Of a DNA stretch of 64,000 bases, positions 1 through 11,156 are shown piece after piece; within the stretch, counting starts at the first letter, position 1; the number at the start of each line of letters is the position of its first letter. This DNA is from Thozetella sp. PMI_491. Taxonomy: Eukaryota > Ascomycota > Sordariomycetes > Chaetosphaeriales > Chaetosphaeriaceae. Both the position numbers and the translations under genes were made by a program. Location: the NCBI GenBank assembly GCA_021432635.1, contig MU270024.1:62001-126000 (forward strand), read 5' to 3'. The notes beneath the pieces are model-generated. The model was given only the letters and a program-made list of their open reading frames with translations, did no database searches and had not been told where the DNA came from.

Positions 1-748
1 ATCAACTAGAATATGGTGAACCTGCGCTGCTGTTGCTTGCGTGTGCTTGGCATATCGCTCGTTGGGTCAGAGGCACCGCAGCTGCTCCAACGCTAGCGCG
101 GTGCCTTCGATTTGCTGTATTACCACCTGGTAGTGTGCCGCTGCTCCATGCTGGTCCTTAAGAGTCGTTGTGACGGCTTTGAAGGTGCTTCCTGTGGCAA
201 CAAGGTCGCCGGGGTTAGCATTGGGCTGTTAGCTCCAAGTCGCGCTGCAGGCTTTGAAAGCAAAGGAGTACGCACCGAAGCTGAGACCGATTGGAGAAGC
301 AATTGTCGCAGCTCAAATTTACCATTAATCGTGGCTGAGCCATTCAAGAGCGAGATATACCGTAAAATTAGGGCAAAACAGCATACTGGTGCCTTTGTCT
401 CTGGAGGATTAGTTTGTGGGCAGATATTGGCCACATCTATTTCTACGGTGTCGACTTGACTAGGTGATTTCCCTCTGTTGTCTCTGCATGCTGACCCACC
501 GGCCCATGCCTCTCGCCGGCTAGCTTAAAAAAGCAAGCGCTAGTAATTGTGCTCGCCTCCGCCGCCCACGCCACCCAATGGAAGCTGCAGCTTGAGGATG
601 TCATCTGCCGGCATAACTATGTGCCGGCTCCTCCGAATGGCCACATCTGCAGGACATCGTCCACGTGTACATTTCCCAGGCAGCTCTGACTCCCGATCCT
701 AATCATCCGCCAACTCGAACATATCGTTAAATTCGCTGCAGAAACGCC
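1..748. other. intergenic, no supported gene
   Basis: Open frames of about 100 codons lie on both strands between 112 and 459. Neither resembles a family I know or has splice signals or a neighbour that would support it. The last 250 bases are the upstream region of the small ORF at 749. Confidence 0.5.
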
Positions 749-1222
749 ATGTCCAGCTCTCTTTTCGACCAGAGCTCGGTCGTCACACTCGGATTAGCCT
801 TAGCTGTCGGCAGCGTCATCGCCGCTCTATCGTGGAATCATCTCCAAGCAAGCTCTCAAAATTCCGCAGCAACCGCGCGAACAACCAGGACGTCGTGGCC
901 CGCTGAACTGTGGGAACTACCTACTCGGGAAGAGTTAGACGAACTTGACAGAAGCATGCCTAGCCTGGAGGAGCTGCAAGCCCAGCTCGCCGAGATGGAG
1001 GCAAATACGCCCGAGGCTCGGGAGAAGGAGACTATTCACAGAGCAATGGCGCTCGCCCAGGAGAACGAGGCAACCAGTGCGGCAGTACTAGCCTATTTGC
1101 ACGAGAACCGCGAACGTCTCACCCATTTGCGGGCGTCGTTGGAGCAAGAATCAAGACGGCTCCACCAAGTTCGCGGCCAGCGTCAAGTGGGTTATGGGGA
1201 GGGGAAGGGGGCGAATGTATAA
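749..1222 (+). CDS. small membrane-anchored coiled-coil protein, hypothetical
   Basis: An uninterrupted 157-residue frame with no family I recognise. Residues about 12-28 are hydrophobic (a run rich in L, A, V, G) and could form one membrane anchor or signal anchor. From about residue 55 to 145 the protein is rich in Glu, Leu, Ala, Gln and Arg with heptad-like spacing (ELDELD, LEELQAQLAEME, LRASLEQESRRLHQ), which suggests a long coiled coil. The tail is short, basic and glycine-rich. The start is the first ATG of the frame. The composition is too regular to be chance, but a tail-anchored or mitochondrial role is only a guess. No intron is needed. Confidence 0.55.
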   Translation: MSSSLFDQSSVVTLGLALAVGSVIAALSWNHLQASSQNSAATARTTRTSWPAELWELPTREELDELDRSMPSLEELQAQLAEMEANTPEAREKETIHRAMALAQENEATSAAVLAYLHENRERLTHLRASLEQESRRLHQVRGQRQVGYGEGKGANV

Positions 1223-1508
1223 CGCTGTGATTATCAGAAAGGTTGTTATTAATTGCTTACAGCTACCTAGGTAGGGGTACTGATTGAAGGTGCTGATCCT
1301 AGATTGCTCTAGTAGCATCCGCCGGTTTGAAAGACAAAACAATCACTTAAAACTGGTCACGATAAGCATTACACGCAATAGATACAGTATTTCTCATAAT
1401 TAAAAGTACATGTGTTCAAAGTTTCTTGTACGACGAGAAGCGGCTTGATCAAAGGTTGTCTCACCCAGCCAGGCCTCCTTTACCTTCCTATCGGTAGGCT
1501 TCGAGGGC

Positions 1509-2198
1509 TCAGTAGGGCCGCTGTCCGACGCTGCGATAAAGCTAATATAGTCTCAAGAATGTAGCGCACGTTTACCTGGACTTACATGTTTCCAACGGGG
1601 GCATAGTGCGCAACAACATAAGGGCCACCGTTGGCGTCGTGGGCAGCAGCCAACCCAACTCGCTTAGTGCCGGACCAGACTATTTGAGCTGAAAGTGAAA
1701 GAATTAATATCCGATAAAAGCTCGCATTTGATTAAATTCACTGACCCTAGCTGCCAAAGTCACCGTTGGGAATAATCTCGTTGTAGTAATTCCTCCCTTC
1801 GGTCACGAAGGCCTCCCGAGTAGAAGATCGTTAGGGGTGATATTAGACCTCCAACAAAGGTTCTCGCCCGCTCTGCTATGAACTAGATGGCCACCGGGGG
1901 TCTTGGCCAGTTCCTGGGCATAGGCCTCGGCGGAAAGATGGAGCGCATCGTCCCAAACAAGCGTAGCCACGCCAACCGCTGAGCGAGCAGAGTTGTGGGC
2001 GCCAAGGGCGTTTTTTCTATCAGTTGCGGAATCGCGGCTATCAAGGCTGCTCACAGACTCGGCGAGGGCGACGATTTTGTTGTAAAGGGAAGCATTGTCG
2101 GCGAGCATCGGCTCCCCAACCTTCTCAACGACAGTGACGGGGCAGCTCAAGATCGGGGTCAGGAGGACTGTGATGGTGGAGCTAACAGTGAGACGCAT
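1509..2198 (-). pseudogene. CAP-superfamily (PR-1/SCP-like) secreted protein, probably decayed
   Basis: The first exon (2198 down to about 1810) carries a CAP core: LGAHNSARSAVGVATLVWDD, then AQELAKTPGGHLVHSRAGEN. The block ending in RNYYNEI follows near 1790-1760. After an intron at 1689-1745 comes AQIVWSGTKRVGLA, and after another at 1531-1585 the classic ending GNIVGQRPY-stop. CAP proteins are extracellular; many fungal members bind sterols or lipids. The N-terminal hydrophobic stretch (TITVLLTPILSCPV) may be a signal peptide. Joining the first two blocks needs a one-base frame change near 1810, and the codon where a Trp is usual before AQIVW is TAG, so at least two breaks are present. The precise splicing at the far end argues that it was a working gene until recently. 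An unusual intron that I failed to see is the alternative. Confidence 0.6.
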
Positions 2199-3226
2199 CT
2201 TGAAAACGACAGACGCTTAACTAAGCTAAACGAGAGTACTGTCTAAATTTAGAGTGTAGTGATTAATAGTAAGGTGAGGAGAGCTACTAATGAGCGTGTT
2301 GTAGTCAATGATGGTTGAGTGGCTACATATTTATACAGAATTGAACTGGCGAGGACCCGGAACATTAAACTTGGCCCTTTTCTTGGGTTCAATATTAGAA
2401 CATGAGTCAACGATTCTCTCATCCGTGCCCAGCTAGGGAATGCGAGTGGGCAGGGCCAATGGTATATGAGACCCGGGAACGATTGTTTGCTGTGGCGATG
2501 TCCGAGGCCCTGCTTGACTAGGTACCTAGGTGCATGGTGCAAAGACCTCGCAATATACCAGCCCATAATTTAAACACTTACCCGACGCCTTCGTTACGAC
2601 ATGGAAGTATCTAGTAAACTCTCATCTAGAGAAGGTGACAGAAAAAAATAGTATTAAGTCGCAGTGAACAGTGAGAGTTGTGAAGTCTGGGGTTGAGAAG
2701 AGTATTTGGATCTAACGATTTAGGGCATAACTTCAATTTCGTTCCCACTATTGCTCAGGCCAAGAGAGGTCAATTCTATTTTTCTAACCCTTCATTCTCT
2801 TGCTAGTGAAAGTCGAATGCGGGACCTTGGATCAATCCGCCGGCTCGTCACGATGGGCCGGCGAAACCTAATCCGTAAGTCTGGATTTGGGAGTTATTGA
2901 GCCGCTAGTCTCGTCACGGGAAGGATTGCTACCATGGTCAATCCAACCGCTGTCTAATAGTAGCGTGTTGCGAAGAATACAAGCCAGATTCTGCGGAATA
3001 TTGGGGTTAACTGTGTGCTTTCCCCGATGCCCTCGAGCATTGCAAATGTTCCCGCATTAGCTACAGGAAGCTCATCGGCAGATACAGCCAATCGGGTTGG
3101 ACAGAGCCAGATTTGGAACTATCTAAAAGGCTTCTGATATAGCCTACATAGTCGCTGTACGGTGCTTGTCTATAATAAGTGATGCATTTCAAGAAGTGAA
3201 TGAGGTCTTCGAAATAGAGATCATAG
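2199..3226. other. intergenic, nothing recognised
   Basis: This stretch holds no coding signal I can support. It contains TAGGTACCTAGGT-type short palindromic words near 2518-2531, which recur elsewhere in the window (1265, 21970). Confidence 0.4.
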
Positions 3227-4859
3227 TCACCAGTTCCATTTCTCTTCCTCGCAGTGCGATAGCCCGTTCACCATGTCATGCGTGGTCATTAAACCAATAC
3301 GCGCCTCCCGGCGCTCCGTAGTGATGTTTATCGAAATGACGAGGACTCGGGTGACTTCACCTATAATATCGGCCGAGTCATTCCTTGCGGCAGCATCGTG
3401 GAGCCGTACCATACCACGCTCCACTCTGTCAATATAACGACCAAGGCGGGCGCACAGAATACTGTCCCATAGCCCTTCGATGCGTGGATGGGTTTCGAGG
3501 ATCTCGATGGCCCGCAGGCGCAGTGCGGCATGGCGACATTTCCATGCCACATAGAACAGGGCCGGGACAACTCCGTAGTCCAGCGTGCATCTTGTTGAAA
3601 GCGCCGGTAGAGGTCGGTTGTCGGTTGTAATCACCTCCTCGGCAAGATCCAAGATTCGCTCAAACTGCAGATGTAACTGATCCCAACGCAGCTCCTGAGC
3701 CTCGACGAGCCCAGAGGCATATTGCAGGGCGGACTCGTACTGAATCGTAAGCAAAGTCATGGCGCATCTTGTTTGCTCGTCTTGTCCACTTCGCAGCTTA
3801 AGGTCGTCGAATCCCGGCTTCCACAGCTTTAGTGCTTCGGCGAGGTCATGATGATTTGACATAAAGTCGGAGTAGCTCTGGTTGCTCATGGGAGTGCCAA
3901 GACGTGAGACATGGTGGTTCAGAACCCCGAGACCGTGCCATACAAGTTGCAGTGCCTTCCTGGCGCTTTCGAGAGACCGGAATGGTGCCGAGAATGCATC
4001 GCCGGATTCCTGACGCAGTGTGAGCCGGGGGATGTGGCCTGTCATTCGGCATAGCGCGGTTTCCAGCGCTCCTAAAGTGCCAATAACCGGTTTTGTCGGG
4101 ATGTATGTGTCGGGAGCGCTATGAAGTAGAGATGGACGCTGCGCTACGAGACTTATGGCGCTCTGAATGTGCGAGATCGCTCTACCAATGTTTCTCAGCA
4201 TTAACTAGGCCAAAAATTAGTTCAGAAGTACCAATGTCCAAAAGGTCTGATAAGCTGACCTCAAACGCGGCGCAGAGAACCCAGCCAGCTAGCATGGCTC
4301 CAAAGGACTGCGGCGTCAACTGCTGATCTCCAAGACAACGGATGGCCACAGTATAATTCTGAGTGGCCCATTGCCTCTCGCTCACGGTTCTTGAGCTGTG
4401 CAAGGCTCCTACGGCTAGAACCGCGTGTCGTAGCTCGTTTCTTTGCTGTGATAGTCGCAGTAGAGCATCCGTCCACTGCCCCGAAGCAAGGATGCCGCCA
4501 AGGCTCTTCGCAGCACGGCGGAACATGTCCAGCGAATGTGCCGATATATAAATGTCCCCGCTGCCCCGACCAGGGTCGCTGCAAGATGGTAGAGAAGTCG
4601 TTGACGCGCGAAAAACATGCACCTGCCACTTTTTGTTGGCGGCGAGAACCGGGCTGTAGCCGTCGCAGCTACGTCCAGTATCGGCGCAGCGTCGACAACA
4701 CGGCAACGCTTCGTCGCATTTGACGTGGCGAATACTATCTGGTCAGTGCCTTGCCACCTCTGTGCAATCCCTGCCAAAAACGACGTACCGGCAAGTCCTG
4801 CATCCTAATCTGGACCTTTGTCCTCCCTTCCGGCGTTGACGTTGTCCTGATAAAGCCAT
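3227..4859 (-). CDS. Zn2Cys6 fungal transcription factor
   Basis: A nuclear regulator with an N-terminal binuclear zinc cluster and a middle homology region. Three exons give 507 residues: 4859-4789, 4734-4260 and 4204-3227. The first intron (4735-4788) splits the zinc cluster. Joined, it reads GCRTCRIRHVKCDEAL then PCCRRCADTGRSCDGY, with all six Cys in C-x2-C-x6-C-x(6)-C-x2-C-x6-C order. The second intron (4205-4259) restores CAAFE-LMLRNIGRAISHI, typical of the fungal_trans_2 region. The start is the ATG closest to the basic run QRQRRKGGQRSR. It is transcribed away from the serine hydrolase gene at 5352, sharing about 490 bases of upstream DNA. It may be the pathway-specific regulator of that hydrolase or of the terpenoid genes beginning 4.3 kb away; this is inferred from position only. 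Confidence 0.85.
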
Positions 4860-5351
4860 GGCTGAAGGGGATGTAGGAGTTTGACGAGGGAGCGAATGGG
4901 GATATTTAGCGTTCCTGCAGGTCCCCCTGTTAGGGGCAGGTCTGACAAGGAGCATGGTAAGAGGATGGGGTGGCTTGGAGCCGCGAGGCGATGCTAAGGC
5001 GATTCTTACTCTTTACGGCTGCATACACGAGCCGGTCAATCATATATGGTCTCTAGGCAGCAAAGGTTGTGATTGGTCATCGCTTAATTGACAGTCCACA
5101 AATGGGCGTCATCGGCATCGCTTACCCGACATCTAGGTAATCAGCCATCGCTGCATTTGGAGTTTTGACGAGCAGAGCCTGATACTACCTCCTTCTAGGA
5201 CTTCGTAGCCGAGATGATGCCAGACGCGACGTTTTGGGAGTATAGGCAACCTCGAGGGAAAGAATAGCTTAAGTACTGCTAAAAACTAGCCTTCGGGTAT
5301 CTACCATTCTCGGGGGCTACCAACAGCCTCCGCATGCGTTCGAACTCAATC
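4860..5351. promoter_or_regulatory. shared divergent upstream region
   Basis: These 492 bases separate the start codons of the Zn2Cys6 regulator (minus strand) and the serine hydrolase (plus strand), so they must hold both promoters. I saw no convincing CGG-N-CCG pair in it. Confidence 0.4.
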
Positions 5352-7196
5352 ATGTATACGACCTTGGCACGAGCTGCTCTCGTTGCCTTCGTATCGCCGG
5401 TTGCCCGTGCTGCCCCTACCGACTGCGCATTATTCGGGGCGGACTTTCCAGCACCTCGTGCAGCGGCAAGCGACCCTTCGATCGCCGAGGCCGTGGCTAG
5501 TTTGCAGCAGAACTTTGCCTCTTCTATCGTCCCCACCGGCCAGGCGTATTCAGTAGCCATTTTTTCGCTGCACAGTAACGACACGCTATGGGAATACCAC
5601 CATACACCAACCGACCCCATCGGCGTAGAGGCAGTCAATGGAGATTCCATTTATCGAATTGGCAGCATCTCCAAAGTGTTTACCGTATGGACGATGCTAA
5701 TCGAACTTGGAGACCGGTACCTGGACCGATCTATCGTGGATTTCGTGCCCGAACTTGAGCCATTTGCAGGAACGCCCTGTCCGCCCGACGGAATGCAGTA
5801 CGACGATATCGACCACATACGATGGAAAGACATCACCCTTCGCGACTTGGCAAGTCACGCGTCGGGCATCCCGAGAGGCTGTAGGTTGTAGAGATGATAA
5901 GGTTTTATCGGCTATATATTGACAGTTTTCTTAGTGGGCGAGTCAGAGTTCCCCAAGGATGAGGGGGTTCTAGGTGGTCTTCCTCTGCTGGACCCGAGCA
6001 AGCTCATAGAGTGCAGCTCGCCAGATTTTCCTAGACCATGCACAAGCGAGGGTAAGAAGTTGCAAACAATTCTTTAGCGAGCGCTTGTTAACCAAAGTGT
6101 AGATTTCTTCAAATATGTAACACAGCAATCCCCGTCCTTCCCAAGCGCGCACTCGCCGGCCTATAGCAATAACGCATATTTCCTGCTTGCAGCCGCTTTC
6201 AAGAATATTACCAGCAAAGACCTCAGTGCTGCAATGGATCAGGATATCTTCCAGCCGCTCGGAATGACTCATACGACCTTCAGTACCCCGGAAACGACAG
6301 ACTTTGGCGTGGTCCCCAAGAATGATACAGCTACCTGGGGATGGTCGCATGATATTGGCATACGAGGCCCTGGCGGTGGTCTCTTCTCTTCTACGAACGA
6401 CATGGTTCGAGCTGGCCGGGCTCTATTATCATCATCTCTACTACCGCCTGCGCAGACCCGTCACTGGTTCGACTTTGTTACGCAGACGGCGTATCTGAAC
6501 TCCCAAGTTGGAACACCATGGGAGCTTACCAACCTCCAGGACAACTCAACTGGCCGACTGGTTACGCTGCATACAAAAGGTGGAGATTTGGATTATTACC
6601 ACGCCAAGCTCGTGCTCTCGCGCGCGCACGATATTGGGTACGTAGTACTTACTGCCGGCACAGCGAACGTCGCAGGCTCGGATGATATCCGTGGGCCACT
6701 GACCAATGCGATTGGTAACGCGCTTATCCCGGCGATGGAAGCGGCGGCGCGGCGTGAAGCCATGGTCAACTACGCCGGCACCTATATCGACGAGCCCACA
6801 AATACTTCGGTTGTTATTTCGGTTGACGGGGACCGCATGGGGCTCAGGCTCGGCAATTGGATTTCAAACGGGATCTCGGCCGCTGATGCACTGAGTGAGG
6901 CCTTGGGGTTCGGCGAGTTATCCCCCAGGCTTTACCCTACGACGCTTAAGAGTATGTGTGCGAAGGATAGCGACGCGGGGCAGTACGTATGCCGGACCGG
7001 ATGGCGAACCGTGTTTGTGCAGCAAACCCAGACAAACTCCGTGATGGATCCGTGCCTCGGAGCCTGGGGGCTGGTCGACGCACTGACGTGGGGAGGCCGT
7101 GGCGTGGATGACTGGGTTTTTAACGTTGGTGAAGATGGCAAGGCTGTGGCTTTGGAATTTAGAGCAGCGAGTACAACGTTGAAGAGGACTGCATGA
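5352..7196 (+). CDS. secreted beta-lactamase-fold serine hydrolase/transesterase
   Basis: A member of the class C beta-lactamase-like family (PF00144), which in fungi includes esterases and acyltransferases of the LovD kind. Exons 5352-5880, 5935-6051 and 6103-7196 give 579 residues. The ATG at 5352 is chosen over the one at 5334 because it opens directly onto a signal peptide (LARAALVAFVSPVARA). The nucleophile motif SxxK is S105-I-S-K108, the second motif YSN lies at about Y236 (SPAYSNNAYF), and the third, usually KTG/HxG, appears as H-T-K-G near residue 372. Both introns (54 and 51 bases) have standard ends. A beta-sandwich-like C-terminal extension follows the catalytic domain. It may be an extracellular esterase or a tailoring acyltransferase; the secretion signal favours the first. 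Confidence 0.85.
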
Positions 7197-9162
7197 GGGG
7201 ATGGATACGGATTAATAGCAAGTTCTCTCAAGACTAGTTAATTACCTATGTAACTTATCCCTCCAAGTAGATAATATTACTTGCATAATGACTGAAACGA
7301 TCGAGTATATAGATTATTAGAGTTCTAGAATATTAGGTGACAGGTGACAGGTGACAGTTGATGACTGGTTTACAAACGGTCCAGGACATCATGAGACTAA
7401 CGCGTCTTATGTAGGACACCTCATCTATCATGAGGCCGGGATTGTAGTAAAAATGTCCGTCTCGAATGACTTGATACTACGATCCTCTTTATTAGTATAA
7501 GATCTAGAGGCGTAACATTGTAACAAGATTACTATTTTTCTTATATCGATGACAAACCCGTACTGATTCATGTAGTTGCTATCCCAGAGCTTCTGCCGTA
7601 TTTGCTAGAAACCGCCAATAATATCGACTCCGGGAAGCAAATATACTTTGGGAGGGCTCTTCAGGGTGTCTTGTGTGCTGTGAAAGGAAAGCTAGGGTAG
7701 CATGCTTCCTCTGCGCTAGTTGCAATTCCTCTGCCTGGAATAGAGGGTCGCTGGCGGGAAAAGCTACTAGTCGATAAGTGCGACACCATTCTCGACGTCT
7801 ACCGATACTGACTTCAAACAGGCCAGTGTAAGGGATGGTTCGACGTAGACAGAGGTTACTGTGTCCGCTATCAGCAAAAGCTGTCATCTCGGCGATTCGA
7901 CTATCGCAGAGAGGCCCAGTGCCGCGGAGGTGACACCATGTTCTTCCGTGCAGGAAGCAGGGGAACCGAGTCTAACCCGTGGGCTGAACAGCCATTATGC
8001 TCGACTCAATGGAGCCGACGCTAGCGCATGCCGACTTGATTGTTAGAGTTCCGGCTATAGGAGGGAATGGCGCGATGCTCGTAGCCTGCACCCTTACTAC
8101 TGGGCTGCGATACACGCCGGCAAACAAAATTGCCGACCAAACGCTGTGCCGAGAATCCATGCTAGCGGGTGATGCTCTTGGGCAGCCGTGCTAGCACTTT
8201 CTGCTTGGAGTCTGAGCCGACAAGGGGAGAGGGCACAAGGCGAGGGTTTATTTGTCAATTGATATGCTGAATAGAAGATACTCAGGAGGCTCGAGGAAGC
8301 ATATATATTTTTCTCGTGCGGGACTCTGTGATCCTCCAGTGGCCCACCAAGCTGCCCATACAAGTCTGTACCTTAGTATACTGTTTTCCGAACCAGGAAA
8401 TAACCTCCTTTCAGTGAGGTTTTATAATACCAGATGTCATCCAGCCGTAGGGCTATAAGTATGCTGTTTCACTTAGCACAGCCACTATGCACTCTCAGCT
8501 ACCGGTGTAGCGAATGAAGCCTGTCTGGGGCTGACTGTTAGTCAATGCACGTGGAAGCAGGGGGTGAGCCGCCTAGAACCCCGCTGGTCGCACTGAGGAA
8601 TAGTCCGTCAATTTTAAGGGCTGTGGGTAAGAACTTGGGCCGCTGCATCAGATCCGATGCTGGGATATCCCGGGACCTTACCGACTAGGTATGTACACCT
8701 GGCCAAGCAGGTTCCAAACAAAGAGTCTCACAAAAGCTACCTAGACAACTCCACATTATCCATGGAGATCTATCCCAGAATATGCCAATATTCTGTAGGC
8801 ACAAACTGCTCTGCCAAGCCGCTTGCTCAAAGCCCCGTGCATACCTTTGCTTACAAGTAACTACTTCTTTTTTATTCTCCCCCTGCCTCATTGAAAGGTG
8901 CTAGCAGTGTCGAGGATGCAAAATGCGAGATGAGTTTGAAGATGGTAAGGACTACTTAGATAGGTGATTAAAGGTCCCTCGGCTTCTGTCCTTCGATCTG
9001 TGAACTACTAGCCGGACTTCGACAAAGAAACCGGTAAGGCTCGACCTGATCACACGCTTGGAACTTCGGATCTTTCTCAGATTCTTAACTAATTGCCCTT
9101 TGAGGGTTGTCTTGCAGACTTGTTAGTTCTATAGCCACGGTCTAAGTGGACACGGACTGAGT
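7197..9162. other. intergenic, nothing recognised
   Basis: About 2 kb without a supportable gene. A 7-base unit, GGTGACA, is repeated about three times from 7336. Short frames near 7579-7887 and 8097-8363 have no family features. Confidence 0.4.
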
Positions 9163-10396
9163 CTAAGGTGGCGTTTCCTCGCAACGCTCCGTCGAGCAGA
9201 TCAGAGAAGCCAAATAATGCTCAATCCGACGAGATTCGTACGGATATTTCTCGCCTTGACCTAGCCCCCAGAGTCTGTAACGCTCAATGGCTTTATGTTT
9301 TGCCACATATCCCAAAGCATGGTCGTCCCAAGCCTGTGCATATGGCTCTCTGCCTTTGAGAACAGTTTGAATGCGACGGTGTGCATCTACCGTCTCCTTA
9401 ACCACATTCTCCAGCACATCATAGGCATCCCTGTTCTCGTAAAATGCTCTACTCTTTATATAGTTGTCTCTTTCACCAGAACTTTCCTCCTTACAGAATC
9501 TGTAATTTGGCTTAGTATCTGAGAGATGTCTAGCTGTTGACAGGAAGAGTCAAACTTACGATAATATGTCATTTACAAAAACTATGTATTTGTTCATGTC
9601 CGGGATCGCCTCCATGAAGCATGAGATGTCAGGGTAATGTGCTTTGGGGAAGGTGAACCAGATATACGCTTCCGTGACACCGTCTTTTTCCCTCAGGTAG
9701 TATGGCCAAGCTTCGCCTCCTGCTGTTCGGACCATGCTTGGGAGATTTGAACCTTGGAGAGTGGTTGCATTGGTAAAGTTCAGAGCCGAGGTGATTATGA
9801 AACTTGCCGCTATAGGGGAGAAATATTTGTAGCTCAGCCGCAAGTAGTCTGCCCATGCTTGTGCAAGAGGTAGCGGATGCGCATTACCGGCCTGCAAGCG
9901 TTGAGTGAAGTATTGCCATTCATCAGTATCCTTGTCGGCAAGGTCATCCACAAGAATTGCCAGCCAGGTGAAAATTCCGGCGTAGATACGGACATCGAGT
10001 GGCTGCTTGGGGTAGCAAAGCTTTGAAGGGCATATTAGCATCGAAGCGAAAGCTTATAGTAGCAGTAAGTCTCACGTATGCATAGAACAGGCCATGCTTG
10101 AACGCCAGCTGACTACGGCATTCCTTAAGAAAAGAAACACCAATCTCAGAAGCTTGCCGTAGCATACCCTGTAACAGGCTCTCGAAGTTATCACCCGGCC
10201 GGGGCCCAAGGTATCCTATGTCGGCGTCAAATTGCTTAAGCAGAGGGGTGAGGACAGCTTTAATTTCAGGTGTCTTTTCGTGCGCCCGTTTCTGGCGGCT
10301 GGATTCTCGGCCCGAGCGATCCCCTGAGAAGAGGTGTAGGATGCTATCTAGAACAGGCCGGGGAAATTCCAGCATTCTAGACATAGCCGAAGCCAT
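9163..10396 (-). CDS. sesquiterpene synthase, trichodiene synthase (TRI5) family
   Basis: A class I terpene cyclase, expected to ionise farnesyl diphosphate in the cytosol. Exons 10396-10076, 10020-9560 and 9499-9163 give 372 residues, close to the 380 or so of trichodiene and longiborneol synthases. The aspartate-rich metal site is DDLADKD, preceded by IYAGIFTWLAILV. The second metal site is completed by the 60-base intron at 9500-9559: spliced, it reads NDILSFCKEE, a full N-D-x2-S-x3-E motif, followed by ERDNYIKSRAF. The C-terminal GYVAKHKAIERYRL resembles the RY-containing helix of TRI5-type enzymes. The product cannot be read from sequence; the family makes trichodiene, longiborneol and others. 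It is divergent from the P450 at 11157. A 13-base repeat (GATGGAGAGAGGA, about 2.4 copies) lies just upstream at 10438-10470. Confidence 0.88.
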
Positions 10397-11156
10397 AATT
10401 GACTATGAAGGACGACAATGAGCAGATTTGGATTGGAAGATGGAGAGAGGAGATGGAGAGAGGAGATGGATAAAAGCAAACAATGTGGTCGTGGATGGTA
10501 TTTAAGCCTTATCTTATACACAAATCTGACTGACTGATACTAATGTCCATTAGAAAAATTAATTAGTGACCGCTTGTAGAGGTTGCTAAGTGTGTTCAGC
10601 TTACAGTTTACCGGGACGCTTACGGGAGATTTCCGAATATGGTTGGGAAGGGTATCACCATAAAGCTGTGGCACCACACCCAATTAGCCTCGTCGCAGCA
10701 GCTGGGAGACAATGATAATGGGCATCAAATAGAAGTTCCCTAATTCGTGCAACAATGACGCGATGTCAAATAGCGGTAAGTTGATTGCAGGTAGTGAGGA
10801 AACTCAGTGATTCAGGATGATGCTGACTGGCAGCATGGGCTAGGACAGCAAAGTACTATTGGTCAGGCCAATCCGTTCGCCAGCGCCACAAGAATGGCCA
10901 AATTCACGTGATGCATGATTTATGAACAAGCCGATAATTTATCTTACCTTATTTAGGCTCTAGCTCTGGTAGATGACAGCTGAAGTCGGGCCGGCTTGAC
11001 TTTAGATGGTGACTCCTCACACTTATGTCGGGATACTGGGGTTGGCATTGAGTGACTTCTCCAATTTTTTCATTAAATAAGTGTTAGATTATACTCTTAT
11101 CTCACGATTCAGCGGGTTACACGTTGTTGCAAGTCAAAAGAAGCGTTTATTGACCA
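10397..11156. promoter_or_regulatory. divergent promoter between terpene synthase and P450
   Basis: A 760-base region from which the synthase (minus) and the P450 (plus) are both read. It contains CGG-N7-CCG at 10623-10635 (CGGGAGATTTCCG), the general form of a Zn2Cys6 binding site, and a GA-rich 13-base tandem repeat at 10438-10470. The assignment as regulatory rests on gene orientation; the site is a guess. Confidence 0.4.

Noticed and set aside
112-459. Open frames of about 100 codons on both strands
   Set aside because: No family feature, no splice or start context and mutual overlap; likely chance.
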